From contig JADJUJ010000011.1 in the NCBI GenBank assembly GCA_016710765.1, positions 1 through 64,000 of the forward strand: DNA of 64,000 nucleotides. Reading direction: 5' to 3'. Shown in pieces: positions 29,045-38,343 of the stretch; the first letter of the stretch is position 1, and each line of letters opens with the position of its first letter. The stretch comes from Lewinellaceae bacterium. Lineage in GTDB: Bacteria; Bacteroidota; Bacteroidia; Chitinophagales; Saprospiraceae. The notes beneath the pieces were generated by a model that saw only the letters and a program-made list of their open reading frames with translations, was not told the DNA's origin and did not search any database. Made by a program: the position numbers and the translations under genes.

Positions 29045-31354
29045 TTATTCCACTACAATTTCATCGATAAACAACCAGGCGCCATTGCCTTCACCGGGCA
29101 TTCCACTGGGGATCTCGCCATAGTTTTGCACCAGCACTTTGAGGTAGCGGCCGCGCGCACGGGCGGTTTTTATTTGCACCTGCTCCATTGTCCGGCCGCT
29201 CATGGCGTCGGCATCAAAATCCTGTCGGCCTACCGACCGGAATTTTTTACCATCTTCGGATACCAGTACTTCGATGCTGCGTGGTGGGTAAATCCAGGAT
29301 GCTTTGGCATTTACAAAATGGGTGCTTACCGATTCAATGTGTGTTTCAGCACCCAGGTCGATCACCGGATCGATATCCTTCCCAACGAGACCCACCCATT
29401 TGCCCCAGGTCTTTAGGTTACCGCTCACGCCATTGGTCAGGGCGTAGGTTTCACCGCCGGTGTATTGCTCCGGCTGGGTACTCATGGTGTAGGGTTTTCC
29501 GCTGGCTTTGTGGAAGGTATACGTTTCCTGCGCAGTTTTGCCCATTTTTTCATCACCAGAAAAGCTGGTGGCTTTTAAGGTGGCACTGGCAACCAGGGGA
29601 ATGGGCCCATCGTACAAAGCGGAGCTTGTGCTGGGCTCGCTTCCGTCAAGGGTGTACCGGATGCTCAGGCTTGGGTCGATGGCCCGGAGGCTAACCTTGC
29701 CGTCGGTGTAAGCCATTTTTACATCAAAAAAACCGCGGCCATAGTTAACACCCATCGCATCAAGTCGTTTAAAATCTGTTTTTAGCCGGTAGGCAAAATA
29801 ATCCCAGTCGCGACTGGCTCTTGGCGACCAAACCACTTCTGCCAGGGCAATGGCCCTCGGGAAAGCCATGTATTCCACGTAATCGGGTGTTTCCATGTAT
29901 TCGGTCCACACATTGCCCTGCGCGCCAAGGATATGTTTGGCTTCCGCTGGTTTTAGCACAGCAGGAATGGGCTCATAACCGTATACTTTTTCAACCGTGG
30001 TATAGCCGCCTATGGCCGTGGGTTCGGTGGCCGGGTCGCTCTGGTAATGGTCAAAATAGCAGTGGGAGCCGGGCGTCATGATGGCATCGTGACCAGCCTG
30101 CGCGGCGGCGATGCCACCATCTGTACCGCGCCAGGACATGACGGTGGCGCTGGGCGCCAGGCCACCTTCCAGAATTTCGTCCCAGCCAATGAGTTTTTTA
30201 TCGTATTTATCCAGGATTTTTTCGACCCTGCCGATGAAATAACTCTGTAATTCGTGCTCATCCTTTAGTCCTTCGGTCTTCATGCGGGCCTGGCATTTTG
30301 GACAGTTGTGCCAGCGCGTTTTGGGGCACTCGTCGCCACCAATATGAATGTATTGTCCGGGAAACAAGGCGCACACTTCCTTGAGTACATTATCGATGAA
30401 CGTGAAGGTCTGTTCGTTGCCGGCGCAAAACACATCGTCGAAAACACCCCAAAGTGTTGCGGTTTCGTATGGGCCACCGGTACAGCCCAGTTCCGGATAG
30501 GCGGTCAGGGCAGCCAGCGAATGGCCTGGCATTTCAATTTCCGGGACGATGGTAACATAGCGTTGCTGTGCATAGGCTACCACTTCTTTGATTTCCTCCT
30601 GGGTGTAAAACCCGCAATACTCCTTGCCATCGAATTGCTGGGGCTGGTCGCCATAATGGCCAATCAGGGTTTCCTTTCTGCATGCAGCAATGGTTTGCAG
30701 CTTGGGATATTTCTTTATTTCAATTCGCCAGCCCTGATCCTCGGTTAGGTGCCAGTGGAAGCGGTTCATTTTGTGCATGGCCAGCAGGTCAATGTACTGT
30801 TTGATAAAAGAAACAGGGAAAAAATGCCGCCCTACATCGAGGTGCATGCCCCGGTATTCAAAGCGGGGAGCATCGTCAATGATACAACAGGGAATCGTCC
30901 ATACCCGCTCGTCCTGCACCTGGCGACTAAAAAATTCGACAGGAAAAAGCTGGCGCAGGCTCTGGATGGCATAAAATGCTCCGGCGGGCGTACTGGCCCT
31001 GATGGATACATACGATTCCCGAATTTCCATGTGGTAGGCTTCTTGCCCTTTGATGGAGCCGTCGTGCAGGAGGTGGATGGCGTGGCTGCCCATTTTTTTA
31101 AGGGCCTGTCCGTATTCCACACCCTCAATTCGAATGCCAGTGGCCGTTGAAGCAACATCCTGAAAATATTCAGCAACGGCTTTCCAGTTGGGCTGATCGA
31201 TGGGGTAGTAGAGCTTTACGCGTTCGTTGTAGTGAAAAACGCCGGGTTCCTGCTGCACCACAATTGGTGCAGGAATAATCTGTGGAACCGGTGTTTGGGC
31301 CTGGCCCAATACAGGGAGCAGGAACAAAAAGTGGATAAAGCGGAATTTGGCCAT
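29045..31354 (-). CDS. GH20 beta-N-acetylhexosaminidase with C-terminal carbohydrate-binding modules
   Basis: The start MAKFRFIHFLFLLPVLGQAQ is a signal peptide; upstream in-frame codons to 31588 are unlikely. GH20 N-terminal domain (about residues 25-150), then the TIM barrel from EYRGMHLDVGRHFFPVSFIK through HWHLTEDQGWRIEIKKYP, MPGHSLAAL and the catalytic Asp-Glu pair HIGGDEC, ending with WSPRASRDWDYF. Then a chitobiase-type fn3 domain (SIRYTLDGSEPSTSS) and a discoidin/F5-8C-like domain (SIEVLVSEDGKKFRSVG). About 769 residues. Removes terminal GlcNAc/GalNAc in the periplasm or outside. No obvious T9SS tail. The frame is intact over 2.3 kb. Confidence 0.93.
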   Translation of the reverse strand: MAKFRFIHFLFLLPVLGQAQTPVPQIIPAPIVVQQEPGVFHYNERVKLYYPIDQPNWKAVAEYFQDVASTATGIRIEGVEYGQALKKMGSHAIHLLHDGSIKGQEAYHMEIRESYVSIRASTPAGAFYAIQSLRQLFPVEFFSRQVQDERVWTIPCCIIDDAPRFEYRGMHLDVGRHFFPVSFIKQYIDLLAMHKMNRFHWHLTEDQGWRIEIKKYPKLQTIAACRKETLIGHYGDQPQQFDGKEYCGFYTQEEIKEVVAYAQQRYVTIVPEIEMPGHSLAALTAYPELGCTGGPYETATLWGVFDDVFCAGNEQTFTFIDNVLKEVCALFPGQYIHIGGDECPKTRWHNCPKCQARMKTEGLKDEHELQSYFIGRVEKILDKYDKKLIGWDEILEGGLAPSATVMSWRGTDGGIAAAQAGHDAIMTPGSHCYFDHYQSDPATEPTAIGGYTTVEKVYGYEPIPAVLKPAEAKHILGAQGNVWTEYMETPDYVEYMAFPRAIALAEVVWSPRASRDWDYFAYRLKTDFKRLDAMGVNYGRGFFDVKMAYTDGKVSLRAIDPSLSIRYTLDGSEPSTSSALYDGPIPLVASATLKATSFSGDEKMGKTAQETYTFHKASGKPYTMSTQPEQYTGGETYALTNGVSGNLKTWGKWVGLVGKDIDPVIDLGAETHIESVSTHFVNAKASWIYPPRSIEVLVSEDGKKFRSVGRQDFDADAMSGRTMEQVQIKTARARGRYLKVLVQNYGEIPSGMPGEGNGAWLFIDEIVVE

Positions 31355-31425
31355 GTTAAAAATGAGATGTTTGGTACGGGCTATTTGTCTTGTGGACCAG
31401 GTGGCAGATGAGTTTTTCGGGATCG

Positions 31426-32357
31426 TCAACAGCGAAATGCGCCGGTTGTATTGACTGCCGAAAGATACACCGTACTGGGTATTTTTTGCGATAAAAAGGC
31501 ATTTTGCATCTTTTCTCCTGCTGTTTCGGCAACGCTGCGCTTGTCGGATAATGCAAAAACAGAGGGGCCTGCGCCGGAAATACTGCAACCCAAAACACCT
31601 GCATTTAGCGCAGCCGCTTTCACAGCATCGAAGCCCGGAATGAGCCCGGCACGCTGGGGTTCCACGATTTCATCGCGCAAACTGCGTCCGATCAAACCCA
31701 TGTCAGCATTGAAAAGCCCGGTAATGAACCCGCCTACGTTGGCGCTTTGTCGGATAAAACTGCTCATGGGCACCTCGCTTTTGAGCATGGCCCTTGCTTC
31801 GCGGGTGAGGATTTCCACATGAGGGTACACCACGGTAACATATAAGCCTTCAGGTACCGGAAGTTGGTGCACATCCAGCGTGGCCATATCGCGGATCAGG
31901 ATGATGCCACCCAAAAGCGATGGCGCCACATTATCGACAATATAGGAGCCGGATACTATTTGTTCGCCCTGACAGGCGAAGTGAAGCAAATCGCGTTTGC
32001 TGAGCCCGGTTTCCAATAATTCACTGACAGCCACCACGCCGCCTACAGCGCTGGCAGCACTGCTGCCCAGGCCGCTGCCCAAGGGCATTTTTTTGTGGAT
32101 TTCCAGGTCGATACCCTGCTTGGTTTCCCTAAATGTTCCAGCAGGCGCAGCGCCGCTACCCCAGCGGTATTTTTTTCTACTTCCAGGGGCAGGTGTTTTC
32201 CCTGCTGTCCGGTGATGGTGGTTATGCGGAGCCCCGGATGGTTTGAAAACCGCGCAATAACTTCATCACCCGGCCGTTCGAGGGCCAGCCCCATGATGTC
32301 GAATCCTACACCAATGTTGCCCACCGACGCTGGGGCGAATATTTTGACTTCCTCCAT
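31426..32357 (-). CDS. thrB: Homoserine kinase, frameshifted
   Basis: GHMP kinase: N-terminus MEEVKIFAPASVGNIGVGFD (PATSANLGxGFD equivalent), ATP loop MPLGSGLGSSAASAVGGVVA, CSISGAGPSVFAL (motif 3) and C-terminal AVNTTGAF. The break near 32130 lies in CCAAGCAG, where one missing A restores HLGKPKQGIDLEIHKKM. About 310 residues. Phosphorylates homoserine for threonine synthesis. thrA and thrC are not in the window on either side. Confidence 0.9.
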
Positions 32358-32419
32358 ATTGGGATGTTGGGTTTTGGGGTTACAGGTGGCAGCGATAAAT
32401 TGCCCCTACCCAATACCAT

Positions 32420-32977
32420 TTATAAAACGCCTTGTTCCGGGTTTTTTCCGGGAATACCTTTGAAGTAATTCCAAAGGTATTCCATGTCTTTTTCCTCGTT
32501 GTCTGTGGGGTAGAAGAAAATGGGGTCGAAAAACACTTCTTTTTTAGGCCAATCGAACACACAAAGTACGATGGGGACTTCTGCCAGACGGGCAATGTGG
32601 TAAAATCCGGTTTTGAACTTATCGACTTTTTTGCGGGTGCCTTCCGGCGAAATGACGAGGTGAAGGCGCGGTTCCCTGTTGAATGCCTCCACGGTAGCCG
32701 CAACGAAATTGCCGTGTTTCTTGCTGCGGTCGACAGGTATGCCGCCGAGCCAGCGGAAAAAGATGCCAAGAGGCCAGCGAAACAGAGTGTGTTTCCCAAC
32801 ATAGTTGGCATGACAACGGCCTGCGCTGTTGACCAGCACCCCCACTGGAAAATCCCAATTGGAGGTATGCGGCCCAACGGCAATGACTAACTTGGCTACT
32901 TCATGCGGGTATTTGCCTGTTATTTTCCAACCCCAAAGCCGGAGTATCCAGGCACTGATTGTGCTCAACATCATCAA
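32420..32977 (-). CDS. PlsC-type lysophospholipid acyltransferase family protein
   Basis: 185 residues, short for the family but matching the small Bacteroidota members. Catalytic HTSNWD (HxxxxD), FFRWLGGIPVDRSKK (block II) and ISPEGTR (block III) are present in order. Hydrophobic N-terminus MMMLSTISAWILRLWGW suggests membrane association. Transfers an acyl chain to a lysophospholipid or another lipid acceptor. Its start overlaps the stop of the RlmD-like gene by 4 bases, so the two are coupled. The C-terminus ends GIPGKNPEQGVL and may be shifted by an indel. Confidence 0.85.
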   Translation of the reverse strand: MMMLSTISAWILRLWGWKITGKYPHEVAKLVIAVGPHTSNWDFPVGVLVNSAGRCHANYVGKHTLFRWPLGIFFRWLGGIPVDRSKKHGNFVAATVEAFNREPRLHLVISPEGTRKKVDKFKTGFYHIARLAEVPIVLCVFDWPKKEVFFDPIFFYPTDNEEKDMEYLWNYFKGIPGKNPEQGVL

Positions 32978-34382
32978 CGAATTTCAAGAAGTGCAACATT
33001 TTCTATATGGTGGGTGTGGGGAAACATATCGACGGGCCGAACTTTAACGATCTCGTATTTTTCGGACAGCAACTGCAGGTCGCGGGCCTGTGTGGCGGGG
33101 TTACAGCTGACGTACACCATCCGCGGTGCTGCCAGTTCAAGCAGAAATTGCACCGCCTTCTCGTGCATTCCTGCCCGTGGTGGGTCGGTGATCACCAGAT
33201 CGGGTTTGCCATGTTTTTGGCAAACTCAGGGCTCAGTACCTTTCTCACATCACCGGCATAAAAAATGGCGTTGTGGATATTGTTTCGGGTTCGGTTTACT
33301 TCCGCATCCTGAATGGCTTCCGGGATTTCCTCAATGCCCACCACCTGTTGGCAAAAGCGGGCGGCATACAAGGCGATGCTGCCAGTACCCGTATACAAAT
33401 CGTACACGTTTTCGCTACCCGTCAGGGCTGCAAATTCCAGCACCACATCGTACAGGTTTTTGGCCTGCCGGGAATTGGTTTGAAAAAAGGATTTGGGGCC
33501 AATTTTGAAAAACAGGTCGCCGAGTTGTTCCTCCACAAAACCTTTGCCGTGCCAGGTCACCATGTCGAGGTCGAATACCGTATCGTTCAATTTGGGGTTG
33601 ATGCAATATACAATGGTACTGATCTGGTCGTGAAAGCGGTCGTGTATAGCTTTCAAAAAACGCTCGATGGCAGCGGGATCGTCCTCGCCAAAACTGTACA
33701 GCAACATGCACTCGCCGGTGCTGGTCAGCCGCACCATGAGATTGCGCAGGAAGCCATGGTTGGCACGGATATCATAAAAAGACAGCCCTTGCTCGCGGGC
33801 AATATCGCGTGTGGCGTTTCGGATGGCATTTGATGGTTCAGCCTGGAGCCAGCAGTGCTGAACATCCACAACTTTGTCAAATGCACCGGCGCGGTGAAAA
33901 CCGAGTCCGCTGAGATCTTCTTCCGGGTTGACCGGGCCGAGTTCTTCCGGTAGTAACCATCTGCGGGAGGAGAAGGCGAATTCCAGTTTGTTGCGGTAAT
34001 AGCGGGTTTCGGGCGCTTTCAGAATGGGCAAAAACTCACCCACCGGTAGTTTGGCGATGCGCTGAAAGGCGTCCAGTACCGTTTGGTTTTTATGGGCTGC
34101 CTGGGTATCGTAGTCGAGGTTTTGCCATTTGCAACCGCCGCAAATGCTGAAGTGGTCGCAAAAAGGTTCCACGCGATGAGGGGAGGGTTTGACCACCCGT
34201 TCCACATTGCCTTCGGCAAAACCGGATTTCTTTTTCTGCACAAAAACGTCCACAACATCGCCGGGTACTGCGCCTTCGACGAATACCGTCAACCCATCCG
34301 GACTTTTGCCTACGCCTTTCCCCCGATCGGCGGTGCCATGAATAATGACATCTGGCAGGATATAGTGTTTTTTTCGAGCCAT
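32974..34382 (-). CDS. rlmD: RlmD/RumA-type RNA uracil-C5 methyltransferase, frameshifted
   Basis: N-terminal TRAM domain (DVIIHGTADRGKGVGKSPDG, VPGDVVDVFVQKKK), Fe-S cluster cysteines in CDHFSICGGCKWQ, SAM-binding NVYDLYTGTGSIALYAARFC and, in the second frame, DPPRAGMHEKAV and the nucleophile in VSCNPATQARDL. The break at about 33200 (AKNMANPIW-stop) is repaired by one A in AAAAA, giving KKHGKPDLVITDPPRAG. The ATG at 34382 (MARKKHYILPDVII) is preferred over one at 34415. About 468 residues. Which uracil of rRNA is modified cannot be proved from sequence. A TACCTTTG box is at 34411-34404. Confidence 0.88.
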
Positions 34383-34492
34383 TCTTGCGTTTACATCTAG
34401 GTGCAAAGGTAGCATTTCGGCCGGTTATCGGGCTGTTTTTGGAAGTCATTACTGTTGGTAATCAGGATTTTTTTCCAGGTTGACGCAAGTCA

Positions 34493-34524
34493 TTGACAAC
34501 CGGATTGTATGGGTAGCACATTTG
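34493..34524 (+). promoter_or_regulatory. hsp20 promoter (TTG-N21-CACATTTG)
   Basis: TTG at 34493-34495, 21-base spacer, CACATTTG at 34517-34524 (one mismatch to TAnnTTTG), 23 bases before the ATG. I see no CIRCE-type inverted repeat. Confidence 0.5.
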
Positions 34525-34547
34525 CATTGAACTAAAAAAATCACATT

Positions 34548-34994
34548 ATGGCACTCATTAAATGGAATCCGGAATCTAAATTTTTCCCCGCTGCGGTGGA
34601 TTGGATGGATGATGTTATTGACAAAGCCTATGCCGATGATTTTTTTCCAAAATTCAAAGGCATATCACTGCCAGCCGTCAATGTATCTGAAACCAATACC
34701 CTGTATAAAATGGAGGTAGCAGCTCCGGGCTTCGAGAAGAACGATTTCAAGATCGAAGTTAAAAACGGCTACCTTACCATCAGTGCAGAAACCAAAGAAG
34801 AGAAGACCGAGCAAGACGAGAAGATGAACCGGCGGGAATTCTTTTTCAACACCTTTACACGCAGCTTCGCCTTGCCTGAAAATGTAAATGCCGCAAAAAT
34901 TACGGCCAAATTTGAAAAAGGTATGTTGCGTATTGCACTCCCAAAAGCCAAATCGGCCAAAGAGGAACCCATTCAAAAAATAGACATTTCATAG
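34548..34994 (+). CDS. Small heat shock protein, Hsp20/alpha-crystallin family
   Basis: 148 residues, intact. N-terminal arm with FFPAAVDWMDDVIDKAYADD. The alpha-crystallin domain runs from about residue 40 (LPAVNVSETNTLYKMEVAAP, PGFEKNDFKIEVKNGYLTIS) to FEKGMLRIALPK, with the conserved GxLxIxLPK-type C-terminal signature. ATP-independent holdase in the cytoplasm. Own promoter and a strong terminator make it a single-gene unit. Confidence 0.93.
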   Translation: MALIKWNPESKFFPAAVDWMDDVIDKAYADDFFPKFKGISLPAVNVSETNTLYKMEVAAPGFEKNDFKIEVKNGYLTISAETKEEKTEQDEKMNRREFFFNTFTRSFALPENVNAAKITAKFEKGMLRIALPKAKSAKEEPIQKIDIS

Positions 34995-35025
34995 TGTTGA
35001 TAAATTCCTGCTTTTAATTGCACGG

Positions 35026-35055
35026 GCCACGCCAATTTGGCGTGGCTCTTGTTTT
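35026..35055 (+). terminator. Rho-independent terminator after hsp20
   Basis: Perfect 9-bp stem GCCACGCCA/TGGCGTGGC (35026-35046), 3-base loop, followed by TCTTGTTTT. Confidence 0.9.
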
Positions 35056-35193
35056 AGTATTTGAACAAGGTAATGTCCAATATCCAATTTGAAGGGCTAG
35101 GAACCCGCTTGGAGGCTTTGCTGATATTTTCGTGCGTGTTCCGGCATATGTGCAGGAAGAAACGCGATCTTTGTACCCTAAAACAGCCCAACC

Positions 35194-35637
35194 ATGATCT
35201 CCCTTTCCATTGCCGATGAATCCCACACCTCCGAGGTTGCCACGCTTATTGCCGCGCTTTTTGCTGAAGTAGGCCATACGCCCGATGAGGAGGAAATTGC
35301 TTCCGTTTTCGCCGATGTAGATGCCGACGAGGGGCATTCTACCTTGCTGGCCCTCGATGATGACGGCGAAGTGGTGGGCATCATGACCGTAGCCACTTTT
35401 GTCTCCCTGTATGCCGGTGGTAAAATTGGGGTAATCAACGAACTGTACGTGTTACCCGATTTTCGCTCCGAAGGCGTTGGGAAGATGCTGCTCGATTTCG
35501 CCAAGGAAATCGGCGAAGACCAGGGCTGGGTCCGGCTGGAAGTAACAACACCTGGCGATGAATACGACAAAACCCTCCGGTTCTACGAACGCGAAGGGTT
35601 TCATCGGATTGGACCGCGGTACAAATACGAGATCTGA
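35194..35637 (+). CDS. GNAT-family N-acetyltransferase
   Basis: 147 residues, intact. Acetyl-CoA binding region INELYVLPDFRSEGVGKMLL (R/QxxGxG/A loop reads RSEGVG), followed by VRLEVTTPGDEYDKTLRFYE and REGFHRIGPRYKY. The long acidic N-terminal half (DEEEIASVFADVDADEG) is typical of small bacterial GNATs. Acceptor unknown: amine, peptide or antibiotic. Its stop codon directly abuts the stop of the convergent metalloprotease gene with no spacer. Confidence 0.85.
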   Translation: MISLSIADESHTSEVATLIAALFAEVGHTPDEEEIASVFADVDADEGHSTLLALDDDGEVVGIMTVATFVSLYAGGKIGVINELYVLPDFRSEGVGKMLLDFAKEIGEDQGWVRLEVTTPGDEYDKTLRFYEREGFHRIGPRYKYEI

Positions 35638-38091
35638 TTACATTTTTACAAACCGGAACGATTTGTTTCCGTTATCACCCAGCAAAATCCCCTGTACTGG
35701 CCCTCTGCTGATGCCATCCAGTGGAATTTGCATGGATGTGGCGCCCAATGGAACCGACTGGCGCAGCACTTCCCGGCCGTTGATATCGTAGAGGGTAAGG
35801 GTATGGAACCTGCCATCCAGGTTTTGGATTTCAATTTGAGCATACGCCGGGTTGGGCACCACGGCAATGGGCAAATCGTTTGCCACGTGGAGGGTACGTA
35901 CCGGTGAAAGGGTATAGGCCCCACCAAAATCTACCTGTCGGAGGCGGAAGAGATAATCACCCGGTGCGATAGCTGGTACACGGAAACTGTAATGGGTAGG
36001 CGTGGTTGATGTTCCTTTTCCTGCTACTTTTCCAGCGGTTACAAAAACCTGTTGGGCATCCTGCCGCAGCATTTCTACCTCAAAATGGCTGTTGTTGGAT
36101 TCTGTTTCAGTATTCCATTCCAGCATAGCATCCTTCCTGTCCATGCGGGCAGAAAAATCGGTCAGTTCTACCGGCAGGGTAGCATCGATGGTGAAGTTCA
36201 CATTGGAGATATCGTAGTAGATGTTTCCAATGGCTTCCACTTTCACACGGCAACTGCTGGAGGCAATAGCAGGCACGGTGATGGCCTGGCTGCCATCGTT
36301 GGGCGTGCTGGCCAGCAATACCGTAGGGTAGGTATATCCACCATCAGTTGACAGCGAGATCATAACATTGGCGGTGTTGATGGGAGAGCCAGTAGTACCG
36401 GCTGGGTTCCAGGTAACGGTTTGGCTGGTACCCGCCTGCCAGGTGACATTGGTGTTCGGTGCAGTGACCAGGAATGGACCCGCAGAACCCGACACCGTGA
36501 GTACCATGTTGCCTTCTGTCGTACAGCCGTAAACGCCATTGTCGCGAACGGTTACCCGGAAGTTGAGGGTGCGGCCTACGCTGGAGAGCACTTCCCAGGT
36601 TGGAATGGAGTTGGCAATTACCGCATCCAGGTTTGGCATATAGCGCTGCGGATCAGGCGTTGGGTCGAGGGAGCGGAACATCGGCCCCTGGGAATTGCCG
36701 GAGGCCGGTGGCATACTGCCCACCTGGGTATTCATTTGTTCCCAACAGAAAGTGATGGGGTCGCCGTTCGGATCAGAACCGGTTGCTGTAAGAATATAAG
36801 GTGTGGATTTTGGGATCGTATAGTTGGATCCTGCACCAGCAGATGGGGCGCCATTGCTGGTATTCAGAATGGTGGCACAGGAGTTGCCACTGCCGACCGT
36901 AAAACTGCCAAACTGTTCCAGTCCTTTTGCGCTATAATAATCGTCGCTATTGCTCTGTACGTCTGGCGAACAAATGCCTGCATAGCCCATAATGGTGGAG
37001 GCAGAACCAGGTTCGTGCGAGGAAGTATTGTCGCGGTTACAGCTGTTGTTTTGGGTATGGCGACCAGAATACTGGTGTCCCATTTCGTGGGCTACATAGT
37101 CAATGTCGAAGGGGTCGCCAACAGGGTTGGAGCTACCTGTGACGCCGCCGGCTTTGTTGCCGTTGTTGCAAACGCAACCGAGATAGGCTACGCCGCCGCC
37201 GCCGGTACTGAAAACGTGCCCGATGTCGTAATTGGCGGAGCCAATCACATTGTCGCAGGTGGTTTGGTTCTGGCCCAGCATAGCGCTTCCGTTGCCATTA
37301 GTGTAGGGGTCGGAACTGGCGTTCAGGTAAATAATCTGATCGTTGTTGGCTACCAACGACATGGTAATGCCGGCATCGTTTTCAAAAACGCCATTGACGC
37401 GGTTCATGGAGGTGTTCATGGCGGCCAGTACGCTGCTTACAGTGCCGCCGTGGTATTGTGCATATTCACCAGTACAGGCCAGGGCCAACATCCAGAGGCG
37501 CAATTTGCAATCGCCAGCGCGGTCAGCCACTATTTCCAGCGTCTTGTCTTCGTTGATGGGCTCTTCGACGCCACACTCAAAGGCTTCCTTGTACCAGCCG
37601 GAGAAATTTTTCTTAAAATAAGATTGGTAGTACCGACGGTCGCCGTACGACAGCGGATCGATGTAGTATGTACCCGAAACGGCAGAATGCACCAGCGCGT
37701 GAAAACCCTGTGGCGTAAGGTCGCATTTCAGGCGTGCATAGCGATCTTCGATACCCCTGCCGGTGTAGCAGCGGATGTCGGGGTATTTAGCCTGCAATGC
37801 AGGTGCCATAACCGAAGACTCTTCTATGCGGAAATGTGCCAAACGCCCATCGGGCATTGGGATTTCGAGGATGATGTTGGCATTGGCTGCTTCATCGGAA
37901 AAACGCTCCGGAGCAAGGGCCAAAATGGCCTCCATGGCCGGAATATCCATTTCCAAAACCCGATATTGGTCGGGAAAAATACGCTTTTCACCCAAAGGAG
38001 AAAGCGAAGGCTCCGCCACTTCGGTCCAAAGACTTTGCCCGGAAAGGGCAGTGGCGGTAAACAGCAAGCAGAGGTAAAGAGAATACTTCAT
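35638..38091 (-). CDS. Secreted zinc metalloprotease (reprolysin-like, HExxH) with T9SS sorting domain
   Basis: 817 residues, intact. Signal peptide MKYSLYLCLLFTATALSGQS. A propeptide-like region to about residue 190 contains a Cys (RLKCDLTPQG) that could act as a switch. The catalytic domain has HEMGHQYSGRHT (zinc motif HExxHxxxxxH, about residue 340), then SASTIMGYAGIC with the Met-turn. Ig/PKD-like modules follow, and a C-terminal T9SS type A sorting domain (AVVPNPAYAQIEIQNLDG, LTLYDINGREVLRQSVPLG). Expected to be exported and cell-surface or free. Matches the M12B-type reprolysin-like proteins common in Bacteroidota. Confidence 0.92.
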   Translation of the reverse strand: MKYSLYLCLLFTATALSGQSLWTEVAEPSLSPLGEKRIFPDQYRVLEMDIPAMEAILALAPERFSDEAANANIILEIPMPDGRLAHFRIEESSVMAPALQAKYPDIRCYTGRGIEDRYARLKCDLTPQGFHALVHSAVSGTYYIDPLSYGDRRYYQSYFKKNFSGWYKEAFECGVEEPINEDKTLEIVADRAGDCKLRLWMLALACTGEYAQYHGGTVSSVLAAMNTSMNRVNGVFENDAGITMSLVANNDQIIYLNASSDPYTNGNGSAMLGQNQTTCDNVIGSANYDIGHVFSTGGGGVAYLGCVCNNGNKAGGVTGSSNPVGDPFDIDYVAHEMGHQYSGRHTQNNSCNRDNTSSHEPGSASTIMGYAGICSPDVQSNSDDYYSAKGLEQFGSFTVGSGNSCATILNTSNGAPSAGAGSNYTIPKSTPYILTATGSDPNGDPITFCWEQMNTQVGSMPPASGNSQGPMFRSLDPTPDPQRYMPNLDAVIANSIPTWEVLSSVGRTLNFRVTVRDNGVYGCTTEGNMVLTVSGSAGPFLVTAPNTNVTWQAGTSQTVTWNPAGTTGSPINTANVMISLSTDGGYTYPTVLLASTPNDGSQAITVPAIASSSCRVKVEAIGNIYYDISNVNFTIDATLPVELTDFSARMDRKDAMLEWNTETESNNSHFEVEMLRQDAQQVFVTAGKVAGKGTSTTPTHYSFRVPAIAPGDYLFRLRQVDFGGAYTLSPVRTLHVANDLPIAVVPNPAYAQIEIQNLDGRFHTLTLYDINGREVLRQSVPLGATSMQIPLDGISRGPVQGILLGDNGNKSFRFVKM

Positions 38092-38275
38092 AGCAGTTAG
38101 TTAGATTAAACAGCAAGCGAATAACCTGCAAATTTGATATTTTTTTATTTTTATTTAAGTAGAAATTTAAATTTATGACCAGCAGCTTCCAAATATTTTT
38201 TGAGATGGTATGGCCAAGGAACAAACCTGCAATTTTAGCTGTTCTGAAAACTGCATTTATTCCGTGTTTTCAGTG

Positions 38276-38283
38276 TAACTTTG
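38276..38283 (+). promoter_or_regulatory. Putative -7 element (TAACTTTG) of alaS
   Basis: Exact TAnnTTTG match, 60 bases upstream of the alaS ATG. The -33 position is T/A-rich without a clear TTG. Confidence 0.45.
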
Positions 38284-38343
38284 CGCCCCAAAATCGTACT
38301 TGTACGCTATTTCAGTATTCATCGCTTTTACCGCAACCGACCT

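Noticed and set aside
31355..31588. Long N-terminal extension of the hexosaminidase
   Set aside because: The extension has no signal or domain, while MAKFRFIHFLFLLPVLGQAQ at 31354 is a typical signal peptide.
36421..38100. A 559-codon open frame on the plus strand
   Set aside because: It lies wholly antisense to the intact metalloprotease, whose zinc motif and sorting tail are clear. The antisense product has no recognisable domain.
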